A stretch of DNA of 64,000 bases from a bacterium HR11 (GCA_002898535.1 BEHN01000009.1:35071-99070); one strand, 5' to 3'; shown: positions 27,875 through 36,896, counted from the first letter of the stretch. Made by a program: numbers and translations. Notes: generated by a model not told the origin, from the sequence alone.

Positions 27875-30370
27875 ATGGGCTTGGATGAACGAAGGGTCCT
27901 GCGGGCTTGGCTGAGTCGGGGCGTCCGGCGTCTCCGGTGGCTGGACCGGCCGGTGGTCCGTTGGGGCCTGCTGGTCGCCGGTTGGACCCTGTGGGTCCGG
28001 CTCTTCTTTCACGGACCCCTTCAAATAGGCGGGTGGTCTGTGCCGGACCGGCCCTGGACCCTCGTCTCCCTGGGCTTGGCTGTGGGACTTCTCCTGGCCC
28101 GGAATACCGGCTGGATCCAGGCCTGGAATCCACGGGGATGGGTCCGACCCGTCGGAATCATCGTTCTCCTTGGGCTGGCCGTCGGGGGCTGGGTCGGCCT
28201 GACCCGGATGGCCTGGCGGGACGCTCCCCCGCGGGGTTTTACGGCCTTTTACTTCCGAGACCTGGAAGCCGTGGGTACGCCCTGGCTACGGGTTCACGAC
28301 CGCACGACGCAAGTGCGGTCATGGCTGTTCCCGCCGGATCAACCGTGGGCTGTAGAGTGGGTCGGATTTTTCCATATCTCTCGGCCGGGTCCTTATCACC
28401 TCTCGGTCTACGCCGACGACGCGGCCTGGGTCTGGATCGACCGACAGATGGTCGTTCGACCCACCGGGGGACGGACCGGGGAGACCTCCAAGGCCCTGGT
28501 TCCCTTAACGGGCGGCTGGCACGGCATCCGACTTCGACTTCAGAACCGTTCGGGACCTTACGAATTCGTCTGGTACCTGTGCCCGCCGGACCGGCCCGGT
28601 CGGACGGCGTGCCTCCGGCCTTCGGACTTCTGGACGGCCGTCCCCGCCCGGTCTCATCTCCAGCGGCTCCGGGTATGGAAGACGGTCTGGTGGGGATGGA
28701 CCCTGGTCTTGCTCGGGGCGCTGGCCTGGCGAGGGTTCCGGGCCGGGCGCCGTCCGGAGAAGCGTCAGGCCTTCGTCCACGGGCTCTGGGTCCTCGGGGT
28801 CCTGGGCGTCGGATGGTGGCTCCGGTCCGCGATGCATCCGGTCGTTCCGGCCATGGTGACGAGCGATGAGGCCGTCTTTTACGACATGGCGATGGATATC
28901 GTCGAAGGCCGGGGCTATATGTCTTGGGCGGCCGATCCGCCGACCTATCAGCGGCCCGGCCGGCCGACGTTCGTCTATGGGCAGGCCTATCTGGGTAGCC
29001 ATGTGTCGATCCTGACGGCCCTGTGGACGTGGCTGACGGGCCGGTCGTACCTGACCCTCGTATGGGCCTTGGACTTCGCGGCCCTGGCTTACTGCCTGGG
29101 CGTTTATGCCTTAGGGACGGCCCTATGGGACCGGCGCGTCGGCCTGGGGGCCCTGGCGATGGCGGTGGTGTGCGATTTCTTCCAATACGGTTGGGAACGC
29201 ATGGGGGGTCGCGCCGTTGTCCTGGCCCTGACGGCATGGACCCTATGGGCCTTGACCCGGATGAGCACGGCTGACCCGGCGGACCGGACTCGATGGCGGT
29301 ACGACTTCTGGGTCGGCTTCCTGATGGGCCTGACTCTGTGGGCCCATTTCCTGACGGTGTCCGTCGGACTCGTCGTCGCCGCATACGTCCTCCTCTTCGC
29401 CGTGAGATACCGCCGGGAAGCCGGCTGGGCCAGCCTCCTCTACGCGGCCCTGGGGAGCCTGCTGGGCCTCATGCCCGTCATCGTGTGGAATGCTTACCAC
29501 GGATGGATCAGCTTGGTCTTGGCCCAAATGAATTTACAGGAGATGGGTCGCGGAGGGGTGCCTGTCGAAGGTACCGGTGGATGGGCTTCTCTGTGGGTCC
29601 GGATCCCGCGAAACTTCCAGGCTCTGGTCAGCATCCTGGCCCGAGAACTACTTGGAGCGGTCTGCCCCGGCCAGGAACCCTTCTGGACCTTCGGATGGGT
29701 CCTCGTCCTGTGGGGTCTGGCGACGGGATGGTACCTGGTCCGATACCGGACGGCCGGCGAGACGACCGACGAAGCCTCCCGCGTCATTCGCTCGATCCCC
29801 CTGACCCTGACGGTCTCCGTCCTGGCCTTGAACCTGGCCCGGAGCGGGCCGCCGCCCGACGCCCGGTACCTTGTACCGTTGTATGCCATACTCCCCGTCC
29901 TCATGGCCGCGTGGCTTCGACATGCCGTCTTCCGGTGGAGTCCCGAGGTCGCTGGGATCCTGCTGGTCCTCGTCGTGGCCGCGCGTCTCCACTCTATGGC
30001 CCATGGATACCAGACCGCTTTTGCGGGTGCCCGAAGCGCCTGGGACTTGCTGGACTTCTTGAAGACCCGCCAGATCCGCTCTGTCCTGACTGACTTCTGG
30101 CAGGCCTACCACCTCATGTGGTTGTCCGATGAGGGCATCCGGGCGGCGCCCTACTTCATCACGACCAAAAACCGGCACGCCCTCTTAGCTCACCAGGCCC
30201 TGAGCGACCCCCAGGCGGCCGTCCTACTCCGGTCCGACCAACTCGAAGCCGTCCGCCTGGAAGAAGAGCTCGCCCGACAAGGTATCCAGTACCGCCGGGA
30301 GGAATTCCAGGGATGGGTGTTGTTGTACGGCTTCAGCCGACCTTTCTGGAGCCCCATCCCGACCCTGTGA
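27875..30370 (+). CDS. Large PMT-like (GT-C) membrane protein with PA14-like domain
   Basis: The 831 residues are organised differently from the tandem pair. Four membrane helices near the N-terminus are followed by a soluble PA14-like beta domain (about 125-250: GFTAFYFRDLE, FFHISRPGPYHLSVYADDAAWVWIDRQMVV, FVWYLCPP). From about 275 there are ten or more helices with VTSDEAVFYDMAMDIVEGRG, the acidic first loop of GT39-type mannosyltransferases. PA14 modules bind sugars. Probably transfers a lipid-linked sugar to a surface acceptor. GGGAG lies 13 bases before the ATG. It ends the rightward glycan block. Confidence 0.78.
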   Translation: MGLDERRVLRAWLSRGVRRLRWLDRPVVRWGLLVAGWTLWVRLFFHGPLQIGGWSVPDRPWTLVSLGLAVGLLLARNTGWIQAWNPRGWVRPVGIIVLLGLAVGGWVGLTRMAWRDAPPRGFTAFYFRDLEAVGTPWLRVHDRTTQVRSWLFPPDQPWAVEWVGFFHISRPGPYHLSVYADDAAWVWIDRQMVVRPTGGRTGETSKALVPLTGGWHGIRLRLQNRSGPYEFVWYLCPPDRPGRTACLRPSDFWTAVPARSHLQRLRVWKTVWWGWTLVLLGALAWRGFRAGRRPEKRQAFVHGLWVLGVLGVGWWLRSAMHPVVPAMVTSDEAVFYDMAMDIVEGRGYMSWAADPPTYQRPGRPTFVYGQAYLGSHVSILTALWTWLTGRSYLTLVWALDFAALAYCLGVYALGTALWDRRVGLGALAMAVVCDFFQYGWERMGGRAVVLALTAWTLWALTRMSTADPADRTRWRYDFWVGFLMGLTLWAHFLTVSVGLVVAAYVLLFAVRYRREAGWASLLYAALGSLLGLMPVIVWNAYHGWISLVLAQMNLQEMGRGGVPVEGTGGWASLWVRIPRNFQALVSILARELLGAVCPGQEPFWTFGWVLVLWGLATGWYLVRYRTAGETTDEASRVIRSIPLTLTVSVLALNLARSGPPPDARYLVPLYAILPVLMAAWLRHAVFRWSPEVAGILLVLVVAARLHSMAHGYQTAFAGARSAWDLLDFLKTRQIRSVLTDFWQAYHLMWLSDEGIRAAPYFITTKNRHALLAHQALSDPQAAVLLRSDQLEAVRLEEELARQGIQYRREEFQGWVLLYGFSRPFWSPIPTL

Positions 30371-30422
30371 TATTCGCAGACCCGTCGGTCCCTGGGAAAG
30401 CCGGTCGGACCAACGGCTTCTT

Positions 30423-31163
30423 TCAGTCGGTCCGCCGGGCTGCATCGGGCAGGATCCGCCGGAGGCGTCGCCGGATTCTATACAACTGCCAAACCATCCG
30501 CCAGGCATCCCGGACCAGATGGACCTTGCTCCCCGGTCGGTGATGCCAGTCCACAGGAACCTCGACGACGCGGTAGGAAAACCCCCGAGCCAGTGCCAGT
30601 ATCTCCACGTCCCACGCATAGCCCTGTTGCTCGAGGAGCCCAAACAAATGGTGGGCCGCTTCCCGGCGAAAGAGCTTAAAACCGCACTGCGTGTCCAGAA
30701 ACCCCGGGACGACCGTCCGGGCCAGCCACGTGAAAACCCGGCCGGCCTGCCGACGGATGTACGGGTACGTCACGCGCCGGCCCTGCCGCCGGCCCAGCTC
30801 CCGAGACCCGATGACAACGTCATAGCCCTTCTCCGTGATCCAGGGCACATACTCCAGGATCACCGTCGGGGGCGTCGCCGCATCGGCATCGTAGACAACG
30901 ATCACGTCACCCTGGGCTTGGGCGACGCCCTCCCGGACCGCCCGGCCCTTTCCATGATTCCGGGGAAGACGCACACACCGAATCCACTCATAGCGGGCCC
31001 GGTAAGTCTGAAGAAGGCCCCACGTACCGTCCTGGCTCCCGTCGTCGACGACCACGACCTCGAAGGACGCTCCGGCTGGAAGGAGACAATCCCGGATCTG
31101 CTCCAAGGTATCCCCCAGCCGCGCCACCTCGTTGAAGGCAGGAATCACGACGCTGATCCACAT
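30423..31163 (-). CDS. Polyprenyl-phosphate glycosyltransferase, GT2 (DPM1/ALG5-like, no membrane helices)
   Basis: Builds a polyprenyl-phosphate sugar in the cytoplasm. The 246 residues have WISVVIPAFNEVARL, VVDDGSQDGTW, RLPRNHGKGRAVREG, VVYDADAATPP (metal site) and QCGFKLFRREAAHHLF, a close match to dolichyl-phosphate glucose/mannose synthases. The frame stays open upstream into tlyA; ATG 31163 begins the conserved domain. It lies 10 bases after tlyA and is probably co-transcribed. It could feed the GT39-like neighbour. Confidence 0.9.
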   Translation of the reverse strand: MWISVVIPAFNEVARLGDTLEQIRDCLLPAGASFEVVVVDDGSQDGTWGLLQTYRARYEWIRCVRLPRNHGKGRAVREGVAQAQGDVIVVYDADAATPPTVILEYVPWITEKGYDVVIGSRELGRRQGRRVTYPYIRRQAGRVFTWLARTVVPGFLDTQCGFKLFRREAAHHLFGLLEQQGYAWDVEILALARGFSYRVVEVPVDWHHRPGSKVHLVRDAWRMVWQLYRIRRRLRRILPDAARRTD

Positions 31164-31173
31164 GGCCTGCTCT

Positions 31174-31992
31174 CTACAGGGGCCCTCTCGCGGAGCCAGC
31201 GCTCGACAGGGCTCCGATGGCTTCGCCGATGGCCGCCTCGAAAAGCCCGTCGGGTGACGCCGGGTACCGCAGGTGGACAAAGAACTCCCGATTCCCCTTG
31301 GCACCTCGGATCGGGGACGGCGTGATCCCATGCACGGAAAAACCCAAGGCGCGGGCCGCCTCGACGACCGCCCGGACGGCCGCCGCCCAGTCCTCGGGCC
31401 GACGTACGACGCCCTTCCGACCGACATGCCGGGGTGACAGCTCGAATTGGGGCTTGACCAGGACGACGGCATCGCCCCGAAAGTCGAGCCGCAAGAGCGC
31501 CGGCAGGATCTTCGTCACGCTGATGAAGGAGACGTCCACGGTGACGAGCTGGACCGGCTCAGCGATTTGATCCCGACTCAGGTAGCGGGCGTTCGTCCGC
31601 TCCATCACGATGACCCGGGGGTCCTGCCGCAGACGCGGGTCCAACTGGCCGCGCCCGACGTCCACGGCGTAGACCCGCCGGGCGCCCCGCTCGAGCAGAC
31701 AATGGGTAAAGCCCCCCGTCGAGGCCCCGATGTCCACGGCGACCCGACCGGCGACCTCGACCCGGAAGACGTCCAGCGCATGGGCCAGCTTGATCTCCCC
31801 CCGACTGATGTAAGGCTCCGGCCGACGAACCCACTCGATCTCGGCGTCCACGGGCACGCGGGTCCCCGGCTTCGTGACGACCCGGCCGTCGACGCGGAAA
31901 AAACCCCGCATGATCAGGCTCTGGGCCCGGGCCCGGCTCTCGACCCAGCCCCGGTCGCACAGGAGTTTGTCCAATCGCTCTTTGACGACCAT
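31174..31992 (-). CDS. tlyA: TlyA-family rRNA 2'-O-methyltransferase (or hemolysin-like RNA methyltransferase)
   Basis: Methylates ribose 2'-OH groups in rRNA with SAM. The 272 residues consist of an S4 RNA-binding domain (1-60: RLDKLLCDRGWVESRARAQSLIMRG) and an FtsJ/RrmJ-like domain with VDIGASTGGFTHCLL, VTVDVSFISVTKILP and VLVKPQFELSPRHVGRKG. These fit the catalytic Lys-Asp-Lys-Glu set. ATG start at 31992. First gene of a two-gene unit with the downstream GT2. Confidence 0.92.
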   Translation of the reverse strand: MVVKERLDKLLCDRGWVESRARAQSLIMRGFFRVDGRVVTKPGTRVPVDAEIEWVRRPEPYISRGEIKLAHALDVFRVEVAGRVAVDIGASTGGFTHCLLERGARRVYAVDVGRGQLDPRLRQDPRVIVMERTNARYLSRDQIAEPVQLVTVDVSFISVTKILPALLRLDFRGDAVVLVKPQFELSPRHVGRKGVVRRPEDWAAAVRAVVEAARALGFSVHGITPSPIRGAKGNREFFVHLRYPASPDGLFEAAIGEAIGALSSAGSARGPL

Positions 31993-31997
31993 GGCCA

Positions 31998-32039
31998 GCT
32001 GAATCCATACGGGTTTCCACGAGCCGAACGGTTCTGTTA
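31998..32039 (+). repeat. Half copy of element A (delta right arm fragment)
   Basis: Contains TGAATCCATACGGGTTTCC and ends CCGAACGGTTCTGTTA. It lies upstream of tlyA, 66 bases from a full copy. Confidence 0.6.
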
Positions 32040-32105
32040 CGGGAATTTATGTATTCTACAATTCATATTTGCAATCGGCCATCCGTCTGACCACTCATCA
32101 CTTTT

Positions 32106-32423
32106 AACAGAGCCGTTCGGTTGGGAGCAATGCGGTTCCCATCCGGGAAAACGATGGCCCGGCGATCTCGATTTTTCAAGATGCCTCCGGATGACCCGGC
32201 CATGACGGGCAGTGCATGAGGATGACGCCCGCATGACGGCGGGCTCTCTACGGAAGCCACCGGCGTGACGGCCGGTGTTCCGGGGATAGACGCCAGTCTC
32301 TCGACCTGCCCATCTGCCCACCTGCCCACCTGCCCATCTGCCGAATGCTTGAAACATCGTGCTTTCGTGGAGGTGCCCTTTCCGCTCTCCATCTCACTTC
32401 TCACCTCCCGAACGGCTCTGTTA
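32106..32423. repeat. Palindromic element A, copy 2 (318 bp)
   Basis: The left end AACAGAGCCGTTCGG carries a beta arm (GGTTCCCATCCGGG, GATCTCGATTTTTCAAG). The right arm is gamma (GCTTGAAACATCGTG to CCCGAACGGCTCTGTTA). The loop has nested CGCCCGCATGACGGCG and ACCGGCGTGACGGCCGGT hairpins, then CTGCCCATCTGCCCAC words. The copy at 63200-63519 has the same two arms in the opposite orientation. Confidence 0.88.
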
Positions 32424-33054
32424 AGGGGAGTCGACCCAGGGGCACACAGGCTACCGATATGGCAAACGGAGAATATGGAACAGTCACTCTTTGCGTGGGG
32501 ACCGTCCGCCGAGGCCGCCTCATGTAGGGGCGATTCGTGAACGCCCTACGAAGGGGCAGGCGGTCAGGCCATCCATACCTCGCCATCCAAGACTCAGCCC
32601 CTGGCCGAATGACCGGGGCCTCGTCTCTTCTTCGGGACAGGACCCGTCCCACTCTTTTAGCCGTGGTCGTCCCCCGAGGCTTCTCATCAATATGGTGTCA
32701 GGTCCGTGGCATCGGAGGTTTGGTGCGGCTCCCCTCTGACATCCCCACGCGGAAAGTCCGGGTACGCGAAGCCCCTGTATCATTTTGACCCCTTGCTTTA
32801 CTACAAATTGAGCCTTAACTTTAAATAAGTCCTATATGTAGTACAGCGCTTGACTCTTTTGGAGGTTGTCGGGACGTGGGTCGGCGAACCCCCGGAATAC
32901 CTGTCTGTAACGATGTCGCTTTCGGCCTCATATCTTTCTCGAGACGACGTCCCGATCTCGCAGGGGGCCCGGGACGTCGCAGGCCGGGGCCCGGAAGGGT
33001 GCCGGCCTCGAGATGGAGGCTCGTCCAAAGCGGACGGGTCTCCAAGGAGGTCGC
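32424..33054. other. Long gene-free stretch before a small exported protein
   Basis: No convincing gene on either strand. A short inverted repeat GTAGGGGCG...CGCCCTAC lies at 32524-32549. An AT-rich patch at 32780-32855 contains TTTAAATAAG and TTGACTCTTTTGGAGG, a possible promoter zone for the gene at 33055. The rest shows no structure I can name. Confidence 0.5.
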
Positions 33055-33528
33055 ATGAGAGTGAGAGTTTGGGTGACGCTGAGTGTGCTGATCCTGCTGG
33101 CGCGACCCCTCCCCGCCGGGGTCGGGGGCGTCCGGCTGGATCACATCGAAGTATCCCACATAGCGACTCGCTGGGAGCGTGATCAGGGCCGAGATCATCT
33201 GGAGGTTCAGAAGGTCCAGAACGCTTCGGAGCTCGGATGTCCGACCCTTCAGGAAGGGTATCTCGTGGCCGTCGTCGAGGGCATCGCCTTCATCGTGGCG
33301 ACCGGCTCGATCCCCTATGAGCCGAAAACGAAACTGGCCGATCACTTTGCCATGCATACCCCGCGCGGTGATGTGCTCTATAGCGCCTATTTCTCCGTGG
33401 AGGATGACCGCCTGTATGCCACGGCCGTGCGAGCGACCCGGACCCAGGACGGTTGCACGGTGCTCAAGGATTGGGACCAGGTCATCCGGCATCTCGGCTT
33501 ACAAGGACCAGCCCGGAGGGCCGTATGA
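33055..33528 (+). CDS. Exported protein of unknown function
   Basis: Not recognised. The 157 residues start with a clear signal peptide (MRVRVWVTLSVLILLARPLPAGVGG) and have a mature mixed alpha/beta part (VVEGIAFIVATGSIPYEPKTKLADHFAMHTPRGDVLYSAYFSVEDDRLYATAVRAT). A perfect AAGGAGG precedes the ATG. It overlaps the next small gene by four bases (ATGA), so the two are coupled and may work together. Confidence 0.7.
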   Translation: MRVRVWVTLSVLILLARPLPAGVGGVRLDHIEVSHIATRWERDQGRDHLEVQKVQNASELGCPTLQEGYLVAVVEGIAFIVATGSIPYEPKTKLADHFAMHTPRGDVLYSAYFSVEDDRLYATAVRATRTQDGCTVLKDWDQVIRHLGLQGPARRAV

Positions 33529-33740
33529 GTGGAGAAACCGGTGAGCTCGGGGCTCGGCTTTCGGCCATCGAGGCCGAGCTCCGGGACATTCGGGAACTAT
33601 TGGAGATGATCGTCGACGCCCTCGGCGAACTCCGTCGAGACGAATGGGACGGCTACATCGAAGGCGTCCCGGAGGGTTACCGACGCCTCTATGAGTTAGC
33701 CTACAAGTGGAGCCTGGTCCGCCCGCCCCGGGAATCATAG
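33525..33740 (+). CDS. Small helical protein, unknown function
   Basis: The 71 residues begin with a predicted amphipathic coiled coil (ARLSAIEAELRDIRELLEMIVDALGEL), then a short tail (YRRLYELAYKWSLVRP). No membrane segment or motif. The ATGA overlap with the upstream exported-protein gene supports it as real. Its 3' end overlaps the convergent dipeptidase gene by six bases. Confidence 0.6.
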   Translation: MSGETGELGARLSAIEAELRDIRELLEMIVDALGELRRDEWDGYIEGVPEGYRRLYELAYKWSLVRPPRES

Positions 33741-35018
33741 GGCATCCCGGTTCGGCGTCGGGGCATGTCGTGAACCTGCTCCTACGGGAGCCGTCGCTCT
33801 CTGCAGGTCCCGGGCGACCTGCTCGACCCGTTCCCAGACCCGCAGGAGGTTCTCGCCCAGGATTTTCCGGATGTCTCCTTCCGAGTAGCCCCGCTTCAGG
33901 AGTTCGTAGACCAGGTTCGGATACATGGACACGTCCTTCAGGCCCGTCGGTAGGGAGTCGCCCACGCCGTCGAAGTCGGACCCGAGGCCCACGTGGTCGA
34001 CGCCGACGAGCTGGACGATGTGGTCGATGCAACGGACGACGTCCGAGATATCTGCATACGGGATGGGATGCTCCCGCTGGTACCGGCGGATGTACTCCTG
34101 GGCCGCCGGGTCGTTGAAGCTGAGCTGATGCGCCTGCAGGTACGCTTGGATCTCCCGACGGGCCGCCTCGGACCGCCGGCGGTACTCGTCGTTGACGAAG
34201 GCCGACCCGAAGTTGACCTGAACGACGCCGCCGTTCTCCGCCAGGCGGCGGATCATGTCGTCCGACAGGTTGCGCTCCCAGCTCGGCGTGAAGGCCCGGC
34301 AGGAGGAATGGGAAGCGATGACGGGCGCCTTCGTGATTTCCAACACTTGGTAGAAGGCCTCGTCGGAGATGTGGGAGACGTCGACCATGACGCCGAGACG
34401 GTTCATCTCGGCGACGACCTGGCGGCCGAAGGGGCTGAGGCCCCGCCAGGGGCGGTTTGTATCGTAAGACGAATCACAGATGTGGTTGCTCTTGGAGTGG
34501 GCCAGCGTGATGTACCGAATGCCCCGGTCATAGAAGTACTTCAGGTTTTCCAGCTTCCCCTCGAGGGGCGCCCCGTTTTCCATCCCCATCGCCAAGAGGA
34601 TCCGACCCTCGGCGAAGCGGCGGCGGACCTCGGCGACGGACGTGACGATGGCAAATTTGTCGGGATGCTCCCGGGCCAGCCGCTCGACGTACCCGATCAT
34701 CTGTTCGGCGAAGGCCTTCGCGTCGCCCTTGTCCTCGTGGTCCGCCGGGACGTAGATAGACATGAAGGCGACCTTCAGGCCTCCGGCCTTCGCCCGCGGG
34801 TAGTCGAAGTCACCGGCCTCCGTGCGCTGGGAGACGTCTTCCCACTTCTCGTGGAGCCGGTACGGGACGTCGATATGGGTATCCACGAGGATGGCCTTCT
34901 GGGCGATCTCGTAAGCACGGGCACGCAGGTCCCGGTCCATCGGTCCCTTCTCCACGGAGGGGGCGCAGGCGGTCCATAGCCACAGGCTCCCCAGACAAGC
35001 GATATACACAGGACGCAT
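33735..35018 (-). CDS. Membrane dipeptidase, peptidase family M19, predicted lipoprotein
   Basis: Zinc dipeptidase of the amidohydrolase fold, probably cleaving dipeptides outside the inner membrane. Visible metal ligands are VDTHIDVPY (HxD), AMGMENGAP (bridging Glu), VDVSHISD and VIASHSSCRA (His), then GLGSDFDG (Asp). The N-terminus is hydrophobic with a Cys (SLWLWTAC), consistent with a lipoprotein. I chose ATG 35018 (AAAAGG upstream); ATG 35036 adds six basic residues and is also reasonable. 427 residues. It lies 70 bases after the ankyrin gene, same strand. Confidence 0.92.
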   Translation of the reverse strand: MRPVYIACLGSLWLWTACAPSVEKGPMDRDLRARAYEIAQKAILVDTHIDVPYRLHEKWEDVSQRTEAGDFDYPRAKAGGLKVAFMSIYVPADHEDKGDAKAFAEQMIGYVERLAREHPDKFAIVTSVAEVRRRFAEGRILLAMGMENGAPLEGKLENLKYFYDRGIRYITLAHSKSNHICDSSYDTNRPWRGLSPFGRQVVAEMNRLGVMVDVSHISDEAFYQVLEITKAPVIASHSSCRAFTPSWERNLSDDMIRRLAENGGVVQVNFGSAFVNDEYRRRSEAARREIQAYLQAHQLSFNDPAAQEYIRRYQREHPIPYADISDVVRCIDHIVQLVGVDHVGLGSDFDGVGDSLPTGLKDVSMYPNLVYELLKRGYSEGDIRKILGENLLRVWERVEQVARDLQRATAPVGAGSRHAPTPNRDAL

Positions 35019-35088
35019 ACGGATATGCCTTTTCATAGAGCCCATTTCAAAATCCGATGACCCAACACCCGCCCCTGAGCCCCGCATT

Positions 35089-35775
35089 CTACCGGGCCCC
35101 CGCCGCCGTGAGGACCTGAACGACAGGCGTGTGACCGTTCTGAACGGCCAACTGGAGGGCCGTCTTGCCCTCCGCGTTGGCGGCGTTCACGTCGGCTCCG
35201 GCGGCGATGAGGGCCCGCACGACGTCCGTCCGGCCGTTGTGGGCGGCCCAGATCAGGGCCGTGTTCCCGACGTTGTCCCGAGCGTTGACGTCGGCCTTCG
35301 CCCGGATGAGTTCGGCGACGACGGGCATGTGACCGCCCCAGGCCGCCCAGATGAGGGCCGTCCCGCCGTCCCGGTCACGGGCGTTGACGTCGGCCCCGGC
35401 CCGAATCAGCTTCTGCACGACCAGCAGGTAGCCTCCCTTGGCGGCCAGGATCAGCGCCGTGCGGCCCTGAGCGTCGGCCACGTCGGGCGACATCCCGGCC
35501 TGCAGGAACAGTTCGACCGCCTCGGCCTTCCCCCGCTGGGCCGCATCCAGAAAGGCCTTCTCGGTGAATTCGAAGCCCATCGCTTGAAGACGCCGGCGAG
35601 CTTCCTCGGGGGTGACCCGCGGGGCGAGTGCCGGGGGCGGCGCCTGCGCGGCCGGCGTAGCTCTTTCTTTTTCTTCTTTCGGCGACCGGGACGGACAAGC
35701 GATGAAGACGAAACTACCGACAAGACCTACCAGAACGGCCCAGCCCGACGTCAGCAAGACCGGCCGTCGCATCAT
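35089..35775 (-). CDS. Ankyrin-repeat lipoprotein
   Basis: The 228 residues start with a lipoprotein signal (MMRRPVLLTSGWAVL...FVFIAC), followed by a charged Pro/Ala linker and about five ankyrin repeats from residue 75 to the end (GRTALILAAKGGYLLVVQKLIRAGADVNARD and variants). It is probably a protein-binding scaffold in the periplasm; partner unknown. ATGATG start after GGAGG. It heads a two-gene unit with the M19 dipeptidase. Confidence 0.88.
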   Translation of the reverse strand: MMRRPVLLTSGWAVLVGLVGSFVFIACPSRSPKEEKERATPAAQAPPPALAPRVTPEEARRRLQAMGFEFTEKAFLDAAQRGKAEAVELFLQAGMSPDVADAQGRTALILAAKGGYLLVVQKLIRAGADVNARDRDGGTALIWAAWGGHMPVVAELIRAKADVNARDNVGNTALIWAAHNGRTDVVRALIAAGADVNAANAEGKTALQLAVQNGHTPVVQVLTAAGAR

Positions 35776-36103
35776 CGACCTCCGAAGATAGAAGATACAG
35801 GATACGGTAGGGGCGGGTTCTGAACCCGCCCCTACTCGCGACGGATGCGTCAGGCAGGATACAAGATGTAGGATGCAGGATGCAATAGGGAAATGGGCAG
35901 GTCGGCAGATAGGCAGGTAGTGCGCCGTTTGCCACTCGCTATTCGTCGTTCGCTATTCGCCACTCGCCATTCGCCGTTTGCCGTTTGGCATTCGCCATTC
36001 CCGCAGGAAGTGAAAGGCGCCTGCCGCAAGAATCTGTGGTATAATTTGTACGGGCGCTTTCAGAGTCTGAGCCCTCCTTTCCTTGACGTCAGGAGATGGA
36101 CCG
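35776..36103. repeat. Spacer with D words, a perfect palindrome and C words
   Basis: D words (GATACAGGATACGG, GATGTAGGATGCAGG) flank a 29-base palindrome at 35807-35835. C words (GCCATTCGCCGTTTGCC) run 35933-36002. A consensus TATAAT stands at 36040-36045, upstream of the decayed antitoxin. Confidence 0.75.
35807..35835. repeat. Perfect 29-bp palindrome
   Basis: GTAGGGGCGGGTTC, one T, then GAACCCGCCCCTAC: 14-base arms without a mismatch. Near-identical palindromes occur in many bacterial genomes (recollection), and a degenerate relative is at 32524-32549. Confidence 0.85.
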
Positions 36104-36166
36104 ATGGAGTCGGAAATCATCTTTCTCGTTGAGGAACCGCCCGACGGCGGCTTTGAGGCCAGATGA
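36104..36166 (+). pseudogene. Remnant of a HicB-like antitoxin (first 20 codons)
   Basis: MESEIIFLVEEPPDGGFEAR followed by TGA. This matches, from memory, the start of a small HicB-like antitoxin family (xxEIIFLVEExPEGGYxAR...). The rest of the antitoxin and the expected HicA partner are missing. CAGGAG lies just before the ATG, and TATAAT at 36040-36045 could have been its promoter. The stop and loss of the 3' part point to decay. Confidence 0.55.
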
Positions 36167-36188
36167 GCGGTCAAGGAGGTATCTGTTC

Positions 36189-36236
36189 TTGACAAGAAAG
36201 AGAATCTATGTAAACTTACTATAAGGAGGTGGAACT
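36189..36236 (+). promoter_or_regulatory. Promoter and ribosome site of a 13-codon frame
   Basis: TTGACA (36189-36194), a 16-base spacer, TAAACT (36211-36216), then AAGGAGGTGG (36223-36232) five bases before an ATG. These are the best-matching expression signals in the window, yet they lead into a tiny reading frame. Confidence 0.5.
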
Positions 36237-36278
36237 ATGATCTTTATTCCAAAGATCTTTATTCCGAAGTTTCAGTAG
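36237..36278 (+). CDS. 13-residue frame with tandem IFIPK motif
   Basis: Encodes MIFIPKIFIPKFQ from a duplicated ATCTTTATTCC(A/G)AAG unit. A perfect Shine-Dalgarno sequence precedes it. It may be the cut-off start of a lost gene in the AT-rich island, a leader peptide, or a chance frame. Its end overlaps the 3' end of the convergent gene. Confidence 0.3.
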   Translation: MIFIPKIFIPKFQ

Positions 36279-36777
36279 GCAATTTCCTTTGCTGCTTGGG
36301 TCGTCCTATTTCTGCGAAGGTCTCTATGAGGCGTTGGATGGGTTGTCCGTGCGGGGAATCTGATATCACTTTCTTAAATATTTTATAGTAATTTTCAATG
36401 GGGGCGCCAAAAACGCTGTGAATAAGCCTTACATCTATTAGTCCCTGATCGGCAAATATGGCTATGTTATGGATAAAATTTAGTATTTTTCCGAATTGTA
36501 GGAATTTGTGTAGATTTTGTAAATCTTGCGAGTAACTGTTATATAACTCCTGAATCTTCGACGCGGGGTCAGTCGTTGCGGTAAATTGGCTGATCTCCTC
36601 GTAAATGAACGCCCGAGCCTCCACCATGGTAGGGGACTCCCAGTACTCACATAATTGAATAATCATCTGAGCCATGCGGCTCTTTTTCAATGCTCGCAGT
36701 TGGCGTCCTGCATATACCACCCCTACGATGGTCATGATAAATAGGCCCAGGGAGCTTATGGCCTGAATCCACTGCAT
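36259..36777 (-). CDS. AT-rich membrane-anchored protein, DUF4760-like (tentative)
   Basis: The 172 residues have one N-terminal membrane helix (SLGLFIMTIVGVVYAGRQL), then a cytosolic helical region with LCEYWESPTMVEARAFIYEE and NFIHNIAIFADQGLID. This layout resembles DUF4760-type proteins. GGAGG lies before the ATG. Base composition is clearly AT-richer than all neighbours, with codons such as AAT, ATA and TTA, so I infer recent transfer. It lies between antitoxin and transposase remnants. Function unknown; phage defence or stress roles are only speculation. Confidence 0.65.
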   Translation of the reverse strand: MQWIQAISSLGLFIMTIVGVVYAGRQLRALKKSRMAQMIIQLCEYWESPTMVEARAFIYEEISQFTATTDPASKIQELYNSYSQDLQNLHKFLQFGKILNFIHNIAIFADQGLIDVRLIHSVFGAPIENYYKIFKKVISDSPHGQPIQRLIETFAEIGRPKQQRKLPTETSE

Positions 36778-36896
36778 TTCTGGCCTCCTGGATTCTTTTT
36801 TGTTGTGTATACTCCATAATATAGGGAAGCTTAATCACATGCAAAGCTGACTGCTTATTGATCTCCCGAAACCGTCTCCTTTTGGCCCGGTTAGCC

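Noticed and set aside
31164..31472. Upstream extension of the GT2 gene into tlyA
   Set aside because: The conserved GT2 domain begins at ATG 31163, and the extension is the antisense-free wrong frame of tlyA.
32821..33492. 223-codon minus-strand frame over the exported-protein gene
   Set aside because: The plus-strand gene has a perfect ribosome site and signal peptide; the minus frame has neither.
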